DNA from: Clostridiales bacterium
Lineage (GTDB): Bacteria > Bacillota > Clostridia > Christensenellales > CAG-138
Assembly: GCA_004558825.1 (NCBI GenBank)
Contig: SFDB01000014.1
Span: 1 to 28,333, forward strand
DNA: 28,333 nt
Direction: 5' to 3'
Position numbers and translations under genes: made by a program
Part shown: in pieces, positions 15,145 through 22,962 of the stretch
Position numbering within the stretch: position 1 is the first letter of the stretch
How the letters are laid out: each line of letters begins with the position of its first letter
Notes under the pieces: generated by a model
Seen by the model: only the letters and a program-made list of their open reading frames with translations
Database searches by the model: none
What the model was told of the DNA's origin: nothing

Positions 15145-15296
15145 CTGTCGAAAAAAGTGGCTAAACGCCACTTTGTCGAATTTTTACGGGTCTCGCCTCT
15201 CGCATTGCTCCCGGGCGGCGAAACCCGCCATGTCGTCAGAACCGGATTGAACATAAGGGGCTGCGGCCCCTTATCAACCCCAGGGATTATCGACAG
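15145..15296 (+). repeat. Dispersed structured intergenic repeat, copy 2 (internally deleted)
   Basis: A 152-base unit bounded by 7-bp perfect terminal inverted repeats CTGTCGA (15145-15151) and TCGACAG (15290-15296). It has the first hairpin (AAAGTGGC/GCCACTTT), the CGCCTCTCGCATT block, stem D (AAGGGGC/GCCCCTT) and the AACCCC end. About 50 bases present in copies 1 and 3, between the GAAACCCGC block and CATGTCGTCAG, are missing, which removes the left arm of stem C. Confidence 0.85.
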
Positions 15297-15343
15297 GCAG
15301 GTAAGATATCGATTTGCTTTTATAATTCCTTACAGCAAAAGCA

Positions 15344-15368
15344 CGGCCGCCGCTTATCGCGGCAGCCG
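15344..15368. terminator. Probable terminator of the lipoprotein gene
   Basis: 10-bp stem CGGCCGCCGC (15344-15353) / GCGGCAGCCG (15359-15368) with one G-T pair and a TTATC loop. On the minus strand a short TTTT tract follows; on the plus strand TTTTT follows at 15372-15376. Confidence 0.6.
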
Positions 15369-15379
15369 GCGTTTTTCAA

Positions 15380-16117
15380 TTAGTTAAACCCAAAGCCCGC
15401 GCCCTTTATTACCGCGGCCCGCTCTGCAAGCCTATCTATCTCAAGCTCCGTCATATTTGAAACAAAGCTCCGACGGGCGCCGACGTCAAGCGCGGCGTTC
15501 TCCGTAAAGTTCCATACGCCGAGCAGACTGCCGTATTCATCATAAAACGCGGCATATATCATGTTAAGAGAGCAGCGTTCCCCGCCCGTATTCTCTATCA
15601 CGCCCGAGAGCGTCGCAAATCCGGGATAGTTTTCGGCAGCCATGGCGTCGCTCAAAGCGATATTAATGCGCTGTGTCTTCGCCTTTTCGCACGAAAGCGC
15701 CGGATGCAGCTCAACCTTCGCATTCGAAGGCTTTGGCTCGTCAAACTTTTCCCAATATATCACATACGACGTTTCTCCCGGCATCACAACATCGTATTCC
15801 GCGAGCACAGGAATGAACGTTTTGAACGTCTCCTGCCCATCGATTCTGAAATCGAACGAAGCGCTTGAAAGCACTATCGCGCAGTCGCTCGTGTTTTTAT
15901 ATTCCACGGCGCCATAAAGCGTTTTTCCGCCGTCAAAAAGATACGCGACGCTCCCGACGATGCTTACCCGTGTCTTCTTCTCTGCGCCGCTCGTCCATTC
16001 TGAACCGGATTCAGGCGTCTCGGCAGAGCTTACTATGTCAATATCCTTTGCGCCGCCTGAACAGCCCGCCGCAAACAAAAGCATCAACACGGCTATCACC
16101 GCAATAATCCTTTTCAC
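15380..16117 (-). CDS. Putative lipoprotein with an FxLYD-like domain
   Basis: The 245-residue product has a lipoprotein signal peptide (KRIIAVIAVLMLLFAAGC) with the lipidated Cys at 19, a short Ser/Gly/Glu linker, then two extracellular beta-type regions. The second (about residues 160-240: ALSDAMAAENY, GVIENTGGERCSLNMIYAAFYDEYGSLLG, the alpha-beta end) resembles FxLYD-type domains, which also show a NT.. AxFYD.. G.. G pattern. The function is unknown; it would sit on the outer face of the membrane. AGGTGA lies 4 bases before ATG 16117, a sigma-A promoter lies upstream and it is a single-gene unit. The domain match is by eye. Confidence 0.75.
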   Translation of the reverse strand: MKRIIAVIAVLMLLFAAGCSGGAKDIDIVSSAETPESGSEWTSGAEKKTRVSIVGSVAYLFDGGKTLYGAVEYKNTSDCAIVLSSASFDFRIDGQETFKTFIPVLAEYDVVMPGETSYVIYWEKFDEPKPSNAKVELHPALSCEKAKTQRINIALSDAMAAENYPGFATLSGVIENTGGERCSLNMIYAAFYDEYGSLLGVWNFTENAALDVGARRSFVSNMTELEIDRLAERAAVIKGAGFGFN

Positions 16118-16172
16118 ATTGTCACCTCGCCTTCAGTATAGCTGAGCCGCAAAGCCTTGGCGACTCGAAGCA

Positions 16173-16202
16173 ATTATACTATATTTCAGTCAACGCAGTC
16201 AA
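16173..16202 (-). promoter_or_regulatory. Sigma-A promoter of the lipoprotein gene
   Basis: On the minus strand TTGACT (16202-16197), 18-base spacer, TATAAT (16178-16173). A second TTGACT lies 9 bases upstream of the -10 element and is too close to serve as -35. Confidence 0.65.
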
Positions 16203-16230
16203 AGCGCGTCTGTTTTTCGTACAAGCCGTC

Positions 16231-17772
16231 CTATCTTACTATCAGCGTTTCGCCCGTCATCTCTTTGGGTTTTTCGATACCCATCATGTCCAGCATCGTC
16301 GGCGTTATGTCGCATAGCCTGCCGCCTTCTCTCAGCGAAACGTTCCTGTTTTCGTCGTCGATATATATAAACGGTACGGGCAAAGTGGTATGCGCCGTAA
16401 ACGGCTCACCGTCGTCGTATGCCATCTTCTCGCAGTTGCCGTGATCAGCGGTCACGATACATCTTCCGCCGCAGTCAAGTATACACTTCACAAGTCTGTC
16501 TACACACTCATCCACCGTTGCAACAGCCTTTACTGCCGCATCGAGCTTGCCCGTATGTCCGACCATGTCAGGATTCGCGTAGTTAAGTATCATTACATCG
16601 TATTCGCCGCTTTTTATTCGCCTTATCGCCTCGTCGGTCACTTCGCGCGCGCTCATCTCGGGCTTGAGGTCAAATGTCGCGACCTTCGGCGAAGGTATAA
16701 GGACCCTGTCCTCGCCCCTGTTCGGCTCCTCAACGCCGCCGTTGAAGAAAAACGTGACGTGGGCGTACTTCTCGGTTTCTGCAATTCTCAACTGTTTAAG
16801 GCCCAAATCGGCTATGTATTCACCGAACGTATTTTTAAGGCTCTGCGGCTTAAACGCAACGCCGAGCCTGCCTTCAAAATCGGCGTCGTACTGCGTCATT
16901 GAGACAAACTTTACCGGAATTTTTCCGTAACGCCTATCAAAGCCGTCAAAATCATCCATTATAAACGCACGCGTTATCTGGCGAGCTCTGTCGGGACGGA
17001 AATTAAAGAATATAATCGCATCGCCCGCTCTGACCGTAGCCGTCGGCTCTCCGCCGCTCGTTATGACCGTGGGAACGATAAATTCGTCCGTTATGCCGTC
17101 CGCATACGAGCGCCTGACAGCCTCCTCCGCGTTCGCGCACTTCTCGCCCTCTCCGTACACCATCGCTGCGTACGCACGCTCGACCCTATCGTAATGCTTA
17201 TCCCTGTCCATGGCATAGTATCGCCCCGATATTGTCGCTATTTTTCCGCAGCCTATGTTCGCAAGCTCATTTTCTATGCGCTCGATAAAACCCGCTCCAC
17301 TGTCGGGAGCCGTGTCCCTGCCGTCCATGAAGCAATGCACATATACGCGCTCAAGTCCTCTTTGCTTTGCAAGCTTTATTATCGCAAACAGATGCTCAAG
17401 GCTCGAATGGACGCCGCCGTCGGAGCAAAGCCCCATAACATGCAGCGCTCCTCCGGAGGCTATGCACCCGTCAACCGCACCCGTCAGCTCTTGATTCTTA
17501 TAAAATTCACCCGTGCGAACCGCACTCGTTATGCGTGTCAGTTCCTGGTAAACTATGCGACCCGCGCCTATGTTGAGATGCCCCACCTCAGAATTGCCCA
17601 TCTGACCGTCGGGGAGCCCTACGTCCTCACCCGACGCGCCTATAAGCGTATGCGGATATTGCTCGCAAAGCCTGCGTATAGCAGGAACCCCCTGTTTCGC
17701 TATCGCGTTATACCGCGTGTCATCCGACACGCCGAAACCATCCATAATAATCAATGCCGTTATTGTTTTCAT
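16231..17772 (-). CDS. gpmI: 2,3-bisphosphoglycerate-independent phosphoglycerate mutase
   Basis: The 513-residue manganese enzyme interconverts 3- and 2-phosphoglycerate in glycolysis. It is a member of the alkaline-phosphatase superfamily: the metal-binding DGFG is at residues 11-14, the phosphorylated Ser61 in GQMGNSEVGHLNIGAGR, the RDTAPDSGAG region, GRYYAMDRDK and the C-terminal metal sites (NYANPDMVGHTG, TADHGNCE). The length is typical. It is the third gene of the pgk-tpiA-gpmI operon. AAGGAT lies 9 bases before ATG 17772, and a hairpin lies in the 61-base spacer before it. Confidence 0.97.
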   Translation of the reverse strand: MKTITALIIMDGFGVSDDTRYNAIAKQGVPAIRRLCEQYPHTLIGASGEDVGLPDGQMGNSEVGHLNIGAGRIVYQELTRITSAVRTGEFYKNQELTGAVDGCIASGGALHVMGLCSDGGVHSSLEHLFAIIKLAKQRGLERVYVHCFMDGRDTAPDSGAGFIERIENELANIGCGKIATISGRYYAMDRDKHYDRVERAYAAMVYGEGEKCANAEEAVRRSYADGITDEFIVPTVITSGGEPTATVRAGDAIIFFNFRPDRARQITRAFIMDDFDGFDRRYGKIPVKFVSMTQYDADFEGRLGVAFKPQSLKNTFGEYIADLGLKQLRIAETEKYAHVTFFFNGGVEEPNRGEDRVLIPSPKVATFDLKPEMSAREVTDEAIRRIKSGEYDVMILNYANPDMVGHTGKLDAAVKAVATVDECVDRLVKCILDCGGRCIVTADHGNCEKMAYDDGEPFTAHTTLPVPFIYIDDENRNVSLREGGRLCDITPTMLDMMGIEKPKEMTGETLIVR

Positions 17773-17798
17773 AAATATATCATCCTTATAAACAGTTA

Positions 17799-17820
17799 GG
17801 GACGGGCTTGTACCCGTCCC
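17799..17820. other. Hairpin in the tpiA-gpmI spacer
   Basis: Perfect 8-bp stem GGGACGGG (17799-17806) / CCCGTCCC (17813-17820) with a 6-base loop. No T run follows on the minus strand, so it is probably a processing or stabilising element or an intergenic palindrome and not a terminator. Confidence 0.6.
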
Positions 17821-17833
17821 GCGCTTTATCGCC

Positions 17834-18583
17834 TTAACGGTACTTTACCACCTTGGAGAAATCCTCCGCCTTCAGGCTCGCGCCGCCTATCAGTCCTCCG
17901 TCAATGTTTTCCATCGCCATCAGCGATGCGGCGTTTTGAGGATTCATGCTGCCTCCGTACTGTATTCGCACAGTCTCGGCAGCATCATTGCCGAAAATGC
18001 TGCGCAAAGTTTTTCTGATAACGGTTATCGTTTCCTCCGCCATTTCCGCGGTCGCCGTTCTTCCCGTACCGATAGCCCAAATCGGTTCGTAGGCGATTAC
18101 AACGCGCCTTGCGTCATCGGCTGAAATTCCTTCAAGCGCACCGCGAACCTGTGAAGCAACGAACTCATCCGTCTCGCCCCTCTCACGCTGCTCCAGGCTC
18201 TCGCCCACGCATATTATCGGAGTTATGCCATTCTCAAGCGCCGCCTTTGCGCGCATATTGACCGTTGCGTCCGTCTCACCAAAATACCGCCTGCGCTCGC
18301 TGTGGCCGACTATCGCGTATTCCACGCCGAATTTTTTCAGCATGTCGGCACTGATTTCGCCGGTAAACGCGCCGCTCTTCGCCCAGTGTATGTTCTGCGC
18401 TCCAAGATGTATGTTGGTTCCCTTTATCGCCTTGCTTACAGGGCAAAGGTCGACGAACGGCGGGCAAACAACGACCTCGCACTCTGCGTCCGCAACAAGC
18501 GGTATAAGCTCCTCCACGAGCGCCCTTGCTTCATCGGGCGTCTTGTTCATCTTCCAGTTTCCCGCAATTATCGCTTTGCGCAT
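17834..18583 (-). CDS. tpiA: Triosephosphate isomerase
   Basis: The 249-residue TIM barrel interconverts dihydroxyacetone phosphate and glyceraldehyde 3-phosphate. It has AGNWKMNK (active-site Lys13), the catalytic His in VGHSERR (about residue 94), the catalytic Glu in AYEPIWAIGTG (about 165), and the phosphate-binding GGSMNPQNA and DGGLIGGASLK. The length is typical. GGAGG lies before ATG 18583, 16 bases after the pgk stop, so it is in the same operon. Confidence 0.98.
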   Translation of the reverse strand: MRKAIIAGNWKMNKTPDEARALVEELIPLVADAECEVVVCPPFVDLCPVSKAIKGTNIHLGAQNIHWAKSGAFTGEISADMLKKFGVEYAIVGHSERRRYFGETDATVNMRAKAALENGITPIICVGESLEQRERGETDEFVASQVRGALEGISADDARRVVIAYEPIWAIGTGRTATAEMAEETITVIRKTLRSIFGNDAAETVRIQYGGSMNPQNAASLMAMENIDGGLIGGASLKAEDFSKVVKYR

Positions 18584-18599
18584 CGTCTCGTCCTCCGTA

Positions 18600-19790
18600 T
18601 TATTTATCGTTGAGCGCCGCTATTCCGGGCAGCACCTTTCCCTCCAAAAGCTCAAGGCTCGCGCCGCCGCCCGTAGAAATATGCGTCATTTTGCCGCTGA
18701 GACCCAGCTTTTTTACGGCCGAAGCCGAATCGCCGCCCCCTATTACAGTAGTGCCGCCGCAGTTTGCGCACGCCTGCGCCACCGCCTCGGTCCCTTTGGC
18801 GAACGCGGGAAACTCAAACACACCCATGGGACCGTTCCACACGACCGTCTTTGCCTTCTCAATCTCTTTCGCAAAAAGCTCTCTCGTCTTTTCGCCTATA
18901 TCGAGCCCCTGCCAGCCGTCCTCTATTGCATCACAGGCGACAGTCTTATGCTCTGCGTCAGCCGTAAAGGCCTTCGCCACGACCGTGTCCACGGGAAGAA
19001 GGAGCTTTACATGCCTGCGCTCCGCCTCCTCCATAAGCTCCTTCGCAAGCCCTACGCGCTCCTCGTCAAGAAGCGAATCGCCCACGTTATATCCCTTTGC
19101 CTTGAAGAATGTAAATGCCATTCCTCCGCCTATGAGAAGCGTATCGCATTTATCCAGCAAATTCTTTATGACGCCTATTTTGTCGCCGACCTTTGCGCCG
19201 CCGAGTATCGCAACGAACGGGCGCTCCGGCGATTCGAGCGCACCGTTGAGGAAGCTCAGCTCCTTTTCGATAAGGAAGCCGCACACGGAGGGGAGATATT
19301 TCGCAACTCCCGCCGTGGAGGCGTGTGCGCGGTGTACCGTGCCGAAAGCGTCGGAAACGTATATTTCTGCCAAATCAGCCAGCTTGTGCGCAAATTCGCA
19401 GTCGTTCGCCGTTTCCTCCTTGTGGAACCTGACGTTTTCAAGCAGGAGCGCCTCGCCGTCCTTAAGCTCGAAAGCCTTCTTCCGGGCGTCCTCGCCTATC
19501 ACATCGGAAGCGAACATAACGTTTGTATCAGGAAGAAGCTCCTTAAGACGCCTTGCGACGGGCGCAAGCGAAAACTTTTCTTCGTAGCCGACGCCTTTCG
19601 GACGGCCGAGATGCGAGCACAGTATGACGCGCGCGCCGTTTTCCAGAAGATATTTTATCGTCGGAAGCGCCGCCACAATACGCTTGTCATCGGTTATCTC
19701 GAGCTCATCGTTGAGCGGAACGTTAAAATCCACGCGCACAAGAACGCGCTTTGACTTTACGGGTATATCCCTTACGGTAAGCTTTGCCAT
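18600..19790 (-). CDS. pgk: Phosphoglycerate kinase
   Basis: The 396-residue glycolytic enzyme makes ATP from 1,3-bisphosphoglycerate. It has RVLVRVDFNVPLND near the N-terminus, CSHLGRPKG, the basic-patch and hinge regions, ILGGAKVGDK, WNGPMGVFE, and the C-terminal GGGDSASAVKKLG and HISTGGGASLELLEG. I chose ATG 19790 because GGAGG lies 6 bases upstream and the protein then starts MAKLTVRDI, as in relatives; an in-frame ATG four codons earlier overlaps the ribosome site. It is the first gene of a pgk-tpiA-gpmI operon. No gapA or eno is present in the window. Confidence 0.97.
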   Translation of the reverse strand: MAKLTVRDIPVKSKRVLVRVDFNVPLNDELEITDDKRIVAALPTIKYLLENGARVILCSHLGRPKGVGYEEKFSLAPVARRLKELLPDTNVMFASDVIGEDARKKAFELKDGEALLLENVRFHKEETANDCEFAHKLADLAEIYVSDAFGTVHRAHASTAGVAKYLPSVCGFLIEKELSFLNGALESPERPFVAILGGAKVGDKIGVIKNLLDKCDTLLIGGGMAFTFFKAKGYNVGDSLLDEERVGLAKELMEEAERRHVKLLLPVDTVVAKAFTADAEHKTVACDAIEDGWQGLDIGEKTRELFAKEIEKAKTVVWNGPMGVFEFPAFAKGTEAVAQACANCGGTTVIGGGDSASAVKKLGLSGKMTHISTGGGASLELLEGKVLPGIAALNDK

Positions 19791-19819
19791 ATAAACCTCC
19801 AATTAATTACTTTAGTTTT

Positions 19820-19847
19820 ATTTTAACACAGTAATTATTCTTTACAA
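19820..19847 (-). promoter_or_regulatory. Possible sigma-A promoter of the pgk operon
   Basis: On the minus strand TTGTAA (19847-19842), 16-base spacer, TAAAAT (19825-19820). It is weak but well placed, about 38 bases before ATG 19790. Confidence 0.4.
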
Positions 19848-20122
19848 TCTCAAATTATGGTATACTTTCGCGCGACAGCAAAACTGCGATTTGTTTACAG
19901 TTTATTAACAGTTTTGTTCTAAAAGCTGTTGTGCCACTATTTATAATAATATACAATAATAATGGCACATGCATATGATGTCGCGTTTGAATATCAGGTG
20001 TTTGCAGGCGTTATATCCGCTGCGCCTGTAAAATAGAGTGAAAGGAGGAGGTTTGCGGTTTGCGGTATGCGACAGAAAATCTTTGTGCCAAAAATTTAAA
20101 TAGGAATTAATTATAAATCCAT
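19848..20122. other. AT-rich divergent intergenic region
   Basis: The gap of 348 bases between pgk and the LRR-like lipoprotein gene holds the pgk promoter, an inverted repeat TGTGCCA (19930-19936) / TGGCACA (19963-19969) enclosing 26 AT-rich bases with several TATAAT-like hexamers, a CAGGCG/CGCCTG pair (20005-20010 / 20023-20028), and an AAAGGAGGAGG ribosome-site-like sequence (20041-20051) followed by a 15-codon TTG reading frame. No long gene is supported. Confidence 0.5.
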
Positions 20123-20138
20123 AAAAGGAGGAAATATC

Positions 20139-21179
20139 ATGTCGAAAAGAAAACTTATTTGCATATTCCTGTCGTTTGTCATGTGCGCTTCGCTTTTTGC
20201 GTGTTCGCCTGTCAGCACACCGTCTCCGAATTCGAAACAGGGTTTTGAGCCGTCCGGCCGTGTGACAATCGGTTCGGAAACATATACCGACGAGGATAGC
20301 TTCATTGATTTTCAAACGCCTCTTTCGCAGGAAGAAGTAAACTCTCTGCGCGAACTGAGCGCGTCAAAAAATCTCAAATCGATAACAATATGCTTTGATG
20401 AATCGGTTAAGGATTTCAGCGCGCTGGCATCTATATCCGGCCTTGAAAAGCTTGCCGTACGCGTGTTCTGTGCCGATTGCGGCAAAGCGGTCTGCACACC
20501 CGCAGAGCTTTGCGGCCTGAATAAGCTCGAAGTCCCTATTGAGCTTATTATCGAAGGGGAGTTCACGCAAGCCGACTTGGACGGCATTGCGGCGCTGAGC
20601 AAGGTCAGCAATATAACCGCCGTCACGCTGCAGTGCGCGGAGACGATAAGCAGCATCGATGCAATAGGCTCGCTCGCCGGAACGGAAGTTCTCAGAATAG
20701 AGGGATTCAGCGGTTCACTGAAGCCGATAAGCAGACTTGCGGCGCTAAGAGATCTCAGCATTGCAAAATGCGGCGATGTAAATATAGCCGAGCTTGCCGG
20801 AACAAGCATAAAAAATTTTACGGTTTCCTGCAAGGATATCGATTTTGAGTCAATATCAGAAATGCGCAGCATTGAACGGCTTTCATACCAGCATTCTATG
20901 GCGCGGACAGCAAACCCCGAGGACGCCTCGTCCAATTTCAGCTATGGTGAAAGCTTTGACCTTACGCCTTTTATTGAACATCCGACGCTTGTGCAGCTTG
21001 TCGCCGTGTTTTCGCCGAGCGCCCTTGGGCTTGACGCTCCGTTCGAGCGCTTTACCCTTACTGCGGCCGATATAGACGATGCGAGCCTGCCCGAATGGCT
21101 GCCGTATTCGCTGCAGCAGCTAAAGGATTTTCTGGCTAAGGACGGCGCTTCGATAACGATTCTGTGCGATACGGATTAA
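20139..21179 (+). CDS. Putative lipoprotein with leucine-rich-repeat-like architecture
   Basis: The 346-residue product has a lipoprotein signal peptide (KRKLICIFLSFVMCASLFAC) with the lipidated Cys at 22 and a Ser/Pro linker. About 200 residues follow in which short strands and helices recur every 20-25 residues (LKSITICFDESVKDFSALAS, VTLQCAETISSIDAIGSLAG, VLRIEGFSGSLKPISRLAAL, DLSIAKCGDVNIAELAGT). That pattern of L..L.I....I.....L resembles an irregular leucine-rich repeat solenoid. The C-terminal 80 residues are different and unrecognised. The function is unknown; the protein is probably exposed on the cell surface. AAAGGAGG lies 8 bases before ATG 20139, a strong site. Confidence 0.75.
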   Translation: MSKRKLICIFLSFVMCASLFACSPVSTPSPNSKQGFEPSGRVTIGSETYTDEDSFIDFQTPLSQEEVNSLRELSASKNLKSITICFDESVKDFSALASISGLEKLAVRVFCADCGKAVCTPAELCGLNKLEVPIELIIEGEFTQADLDGIAALSKVSNITAVTLQCAETISSIDAIGSLAGTEVLRIEGFSGSLKPISRLAALRDLSIAKCGDVNIAELAGTSIKNFTVSCKDIDFESISEMRSIERLSYQHSMARTANPEDASSNFSYGESFDLTPFIEHPTLVQLVAVFSPSALGLDAPFERFTLTAADIDDASLPEWLPYSLQQLKDFLAKDGASITILCDTD

Positions 21180-21247
21180 ATGCGATAAACTATATCGCGT
21201 CCGGGTGAATCGTTCCGTTAAAGATTTTTGATCGCCAACTCATAAAG

Positions 21248-21282
21248 CTCTCGCGCATATTCATTTAATCGCGGGGGTTTTT
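21248..21282 (+). terminator. Probable terminator of the LRR-like lipoprotein gene
   Basis: 8-bp stem CTCTCGCG (21248-21255) / CGCGGGGG (21270-21277), with two G-T pairs and a 14-base loop, followed by TTTTT. It lies 69 bases past the stop. Confidence 0.55.
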
Positions 21283-21336
21283 GCATGCGAACTCAGGGCG
21301 CAGTCTGTGTTCTTTACAAAACTCAATACTTTACAC

Positions 21337-21366
21337 TGTACAAATATGCCATATGTTTGTTATACT
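21337..21366 (+). promoter_or_regulatory. Probable promoter of the carboxypeptidase gene
   Basis: TGTACA (21337-21342), 18-base spacer, extended -10 TGTTATACT with TATACT at 21361-21366. Confidence 0.55.
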
Positions 21367-21436
21367 AAGCTGAATATTCCGTATATCCGTGATTTGCTCG
21401 GCGGATATGCATCGGTTCTCGAAAGGAAAAGGAAAT

Positions 21437-22813
21437 TTGAAAAGACGCATAGTTTGTTTTTGTGCGGCCTTAATATGTGCGCTGATGATCGCCGCCGTCG
21501 TGCCTGTCGGCACGCTCGCGGAATTTGATCCGAACGAAATAACAACGCCTTATGTCGTGCTTGTCGACGCAGAGACAGGCACGGTGCTTTGGGAACGCGC
21601 ATCGCACGACCGCGCTTTTCCCGCAAGCACAACAAAGGTCATGACCTGTATATTGGCCATAGAAAAATGCGAGGATCTCGAGGCCGAAATGACCGTCGGC
21701 AACGTGACGAACAGGGGCAGCGTAATGGGTCTGTCGGAGGGCGAACGTATAAAGATAATCGACGTGCTTTACGGTCTTATGATGGTGTCGGGAAATGACG
21801 CCGCCGAAGCGCTTGCAAAGCATATAGCAGGCTCAAAAGGCGCTTTCGCCGAAATGATGAACCAAAAGGCGGCGGAACTCGGTATGACCGCCACGCATTT
21901 TGTAAACGCCAACGGGCTTCACAACGAAGAGCATTACTCCACGGCATACGATATGGCGCTTTTGGCGCGATATGCCATGAAAAACGAAACCTTCAGACGC
22001 ATAGTTTCATCAAAGGAGCACACTGTGGCTCCCACTAACAGGAATAAAAGCGGATACGAGCTTGTGAACTCAAACAGGCTTCTCGTTACTCCCAAAAACG
22101 ATGAAGACTGCGAATATGAATATGCGACAGGAATAAAGACGGGCAACACCCGCGAGGCCGGGTATTGCCTGATTGCTTCCGCAGAAAAAGACGGGCGCGA
22201 GCTTATAGCGGTGCTTTTGGGCGACAACGAGGATAGAACCGAAACATATTATCGTTTTCGTTCTGCGAAGTCACTGTTTGAGTGGGCTTTTGAGAACATA
22301 ATAACGGTTAACGCCGCGTCACTGAACCTTCAGACAACTTTTGAGACGAGCGTAAATAACGCAAGCTTTGAGGACCCGTATTCGGGTAAGCTTACCCTCA
22401 ACGCTTCTGTCGACGGCTGCTCGCTTACGGGCGTAAGGCAGGAGCTCAGCTCGATAATTGAAAACGCCTCTCTCATAACCGCAACGCCCAACTACGCAGC
22501 CATAACGGCCCCGATAAAAAAGGGCGACGTCTTGGGAACGGTCACATACGAATACGACGGCAAGACGCTGTTCAGCGCCGAGCTTGTCGCGTCGAGAGAC
22601 GTAGCTGCAATGGGCGAAGTCGTGTCCTCCGCCGATCCGATAACGATAGGCGAAGAGGATGAGCATCCGTCTGTGGGCTCATACCTGCTTGTATGGATAC
22701 TTGTCGCGGTGCTCATTATAATTATAATAATAGTGATAAAGCTGCTCATGTCACGGGGCAGATACAGGCGAAGAGGCAAAAAACGCGGATACTATGTATA
22801 TAGAAAGCGCTGA
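21437..22813 (+). CDS. D-alanyl-D-alanine carboxypeptidase (DacF/PBP5-type)
   Basis: This peptidase S11 enzyme trims the terminal D-Ala of peptidoglycan stem peptides. Counted from TTG 21437 (458 residues) it has a signal peptide (residues 1-28), SxxK as S64-T-T-K67, SGN at 118-120 and KTG at 234-236. A PBP5 C-terminal-like beta domain lies at about 265-370, and a C-terminal transmembrane helix at about 418-442 is followed by a very basic tail (RGRYRRRGKKRG). DacF/DacB-type proteins usually end in an amphipathic anchor, so the true helix plus basic tail is a variation. I chose TTG because AAAGG lies 5 bases upstream and a normal signal peptide starts there; GTG 21389 and ATG 21407 lack good sites. 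Confidence 0.9.
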   Translation: MKRRIVCFCAALICALMIAAVVPVGTLAEFDPNEITTPYVVLVDAETGTVLWERASHDRAFPASTTKVMTCILAIEKCEDLEAEMTVGNVTNRGSVMGLSEGERIKIIDVLYGLMMVSGNDAAEALAKHIAGSKGAFAEMMNQKAAELGMTATHFVNANGLHNEEHYSTAYDMALLARYAMKNETFRRIVSSKEHTVAPTNRNKSGYELVNSNRLLVTPKNDEDCEYEYATGIKTGNTREAGYCLIASAEKDGRELIAVLLGDNEDRTETYYRFRSAKSLFEWAFENIITVNAASLNLQTTFETSVNNASFEDPYSGKLTLNASVDGCSLTGVRQELSSIIENASLITATPNYAAITAPIKKGDVLGTVTYEYDGKTLFSAELVASRDVAAMGEVVSSADPITIGEEDEHPSVGSYLLVWILVAVLIIIIIIVIKLLMSRGRYRRRGKKRGYYVYRKR

Positions 22814-22828
22814 TATTTATCGCCACAC

Positions 22829-22856
22829 GGCCGCCGAATCACAGCTTTCGGCGGTC
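22829..22856 (+). terminator. Possible terminator after the carboxypeptidase gene
   Basis: Stem GGCCGCCGAA (22829-22838) / TTCGGCGGTC (22847-22856), 10 bp with one G-T pair and an 8-base loop. Only a weak T-rich tract follows. Confidence 0.55.
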
Positions 22857-22880
22857 AATCGCTTTCTTTGCCGCTCAGTG

Positions 22881-22908
22881 TTGACTTGCAGCGGCAATAT
22901 TGTATAAT
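22881..22908 (+). promoter_or_regulatory. Sigma-A promoter of the nadD-yqeK-rsfS gene
   Basis: TTGACT (22881-22886), 16-base spacer, TATAAT (22903-22908). The predicted start is near 22915, about 48 bases before the ATG. Confidence 0.75.
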
Positions 22909-22962
22909 GAGTTGCGGCTAAAACGCTAAAACACGGCCTTTTCTCGGGCATCGGAGGCATAT

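Noticed and set aside
14976..15254. 92-codon minus-strand ORF upstream of hrcA
   Set aside because: Its N-terminal part is repeat copy 2 and the remainder matches no family I know; no ribosome site or promoter supports it.
18225..19754. Very long plus-strand ORF (509 codons) opposite pgk and tpiA
   Set aside because: It is a shadow of two certain minus-strand glycolytic genes, has a low-complexity and Cys/Arg-rich composition, and no ribosome site.
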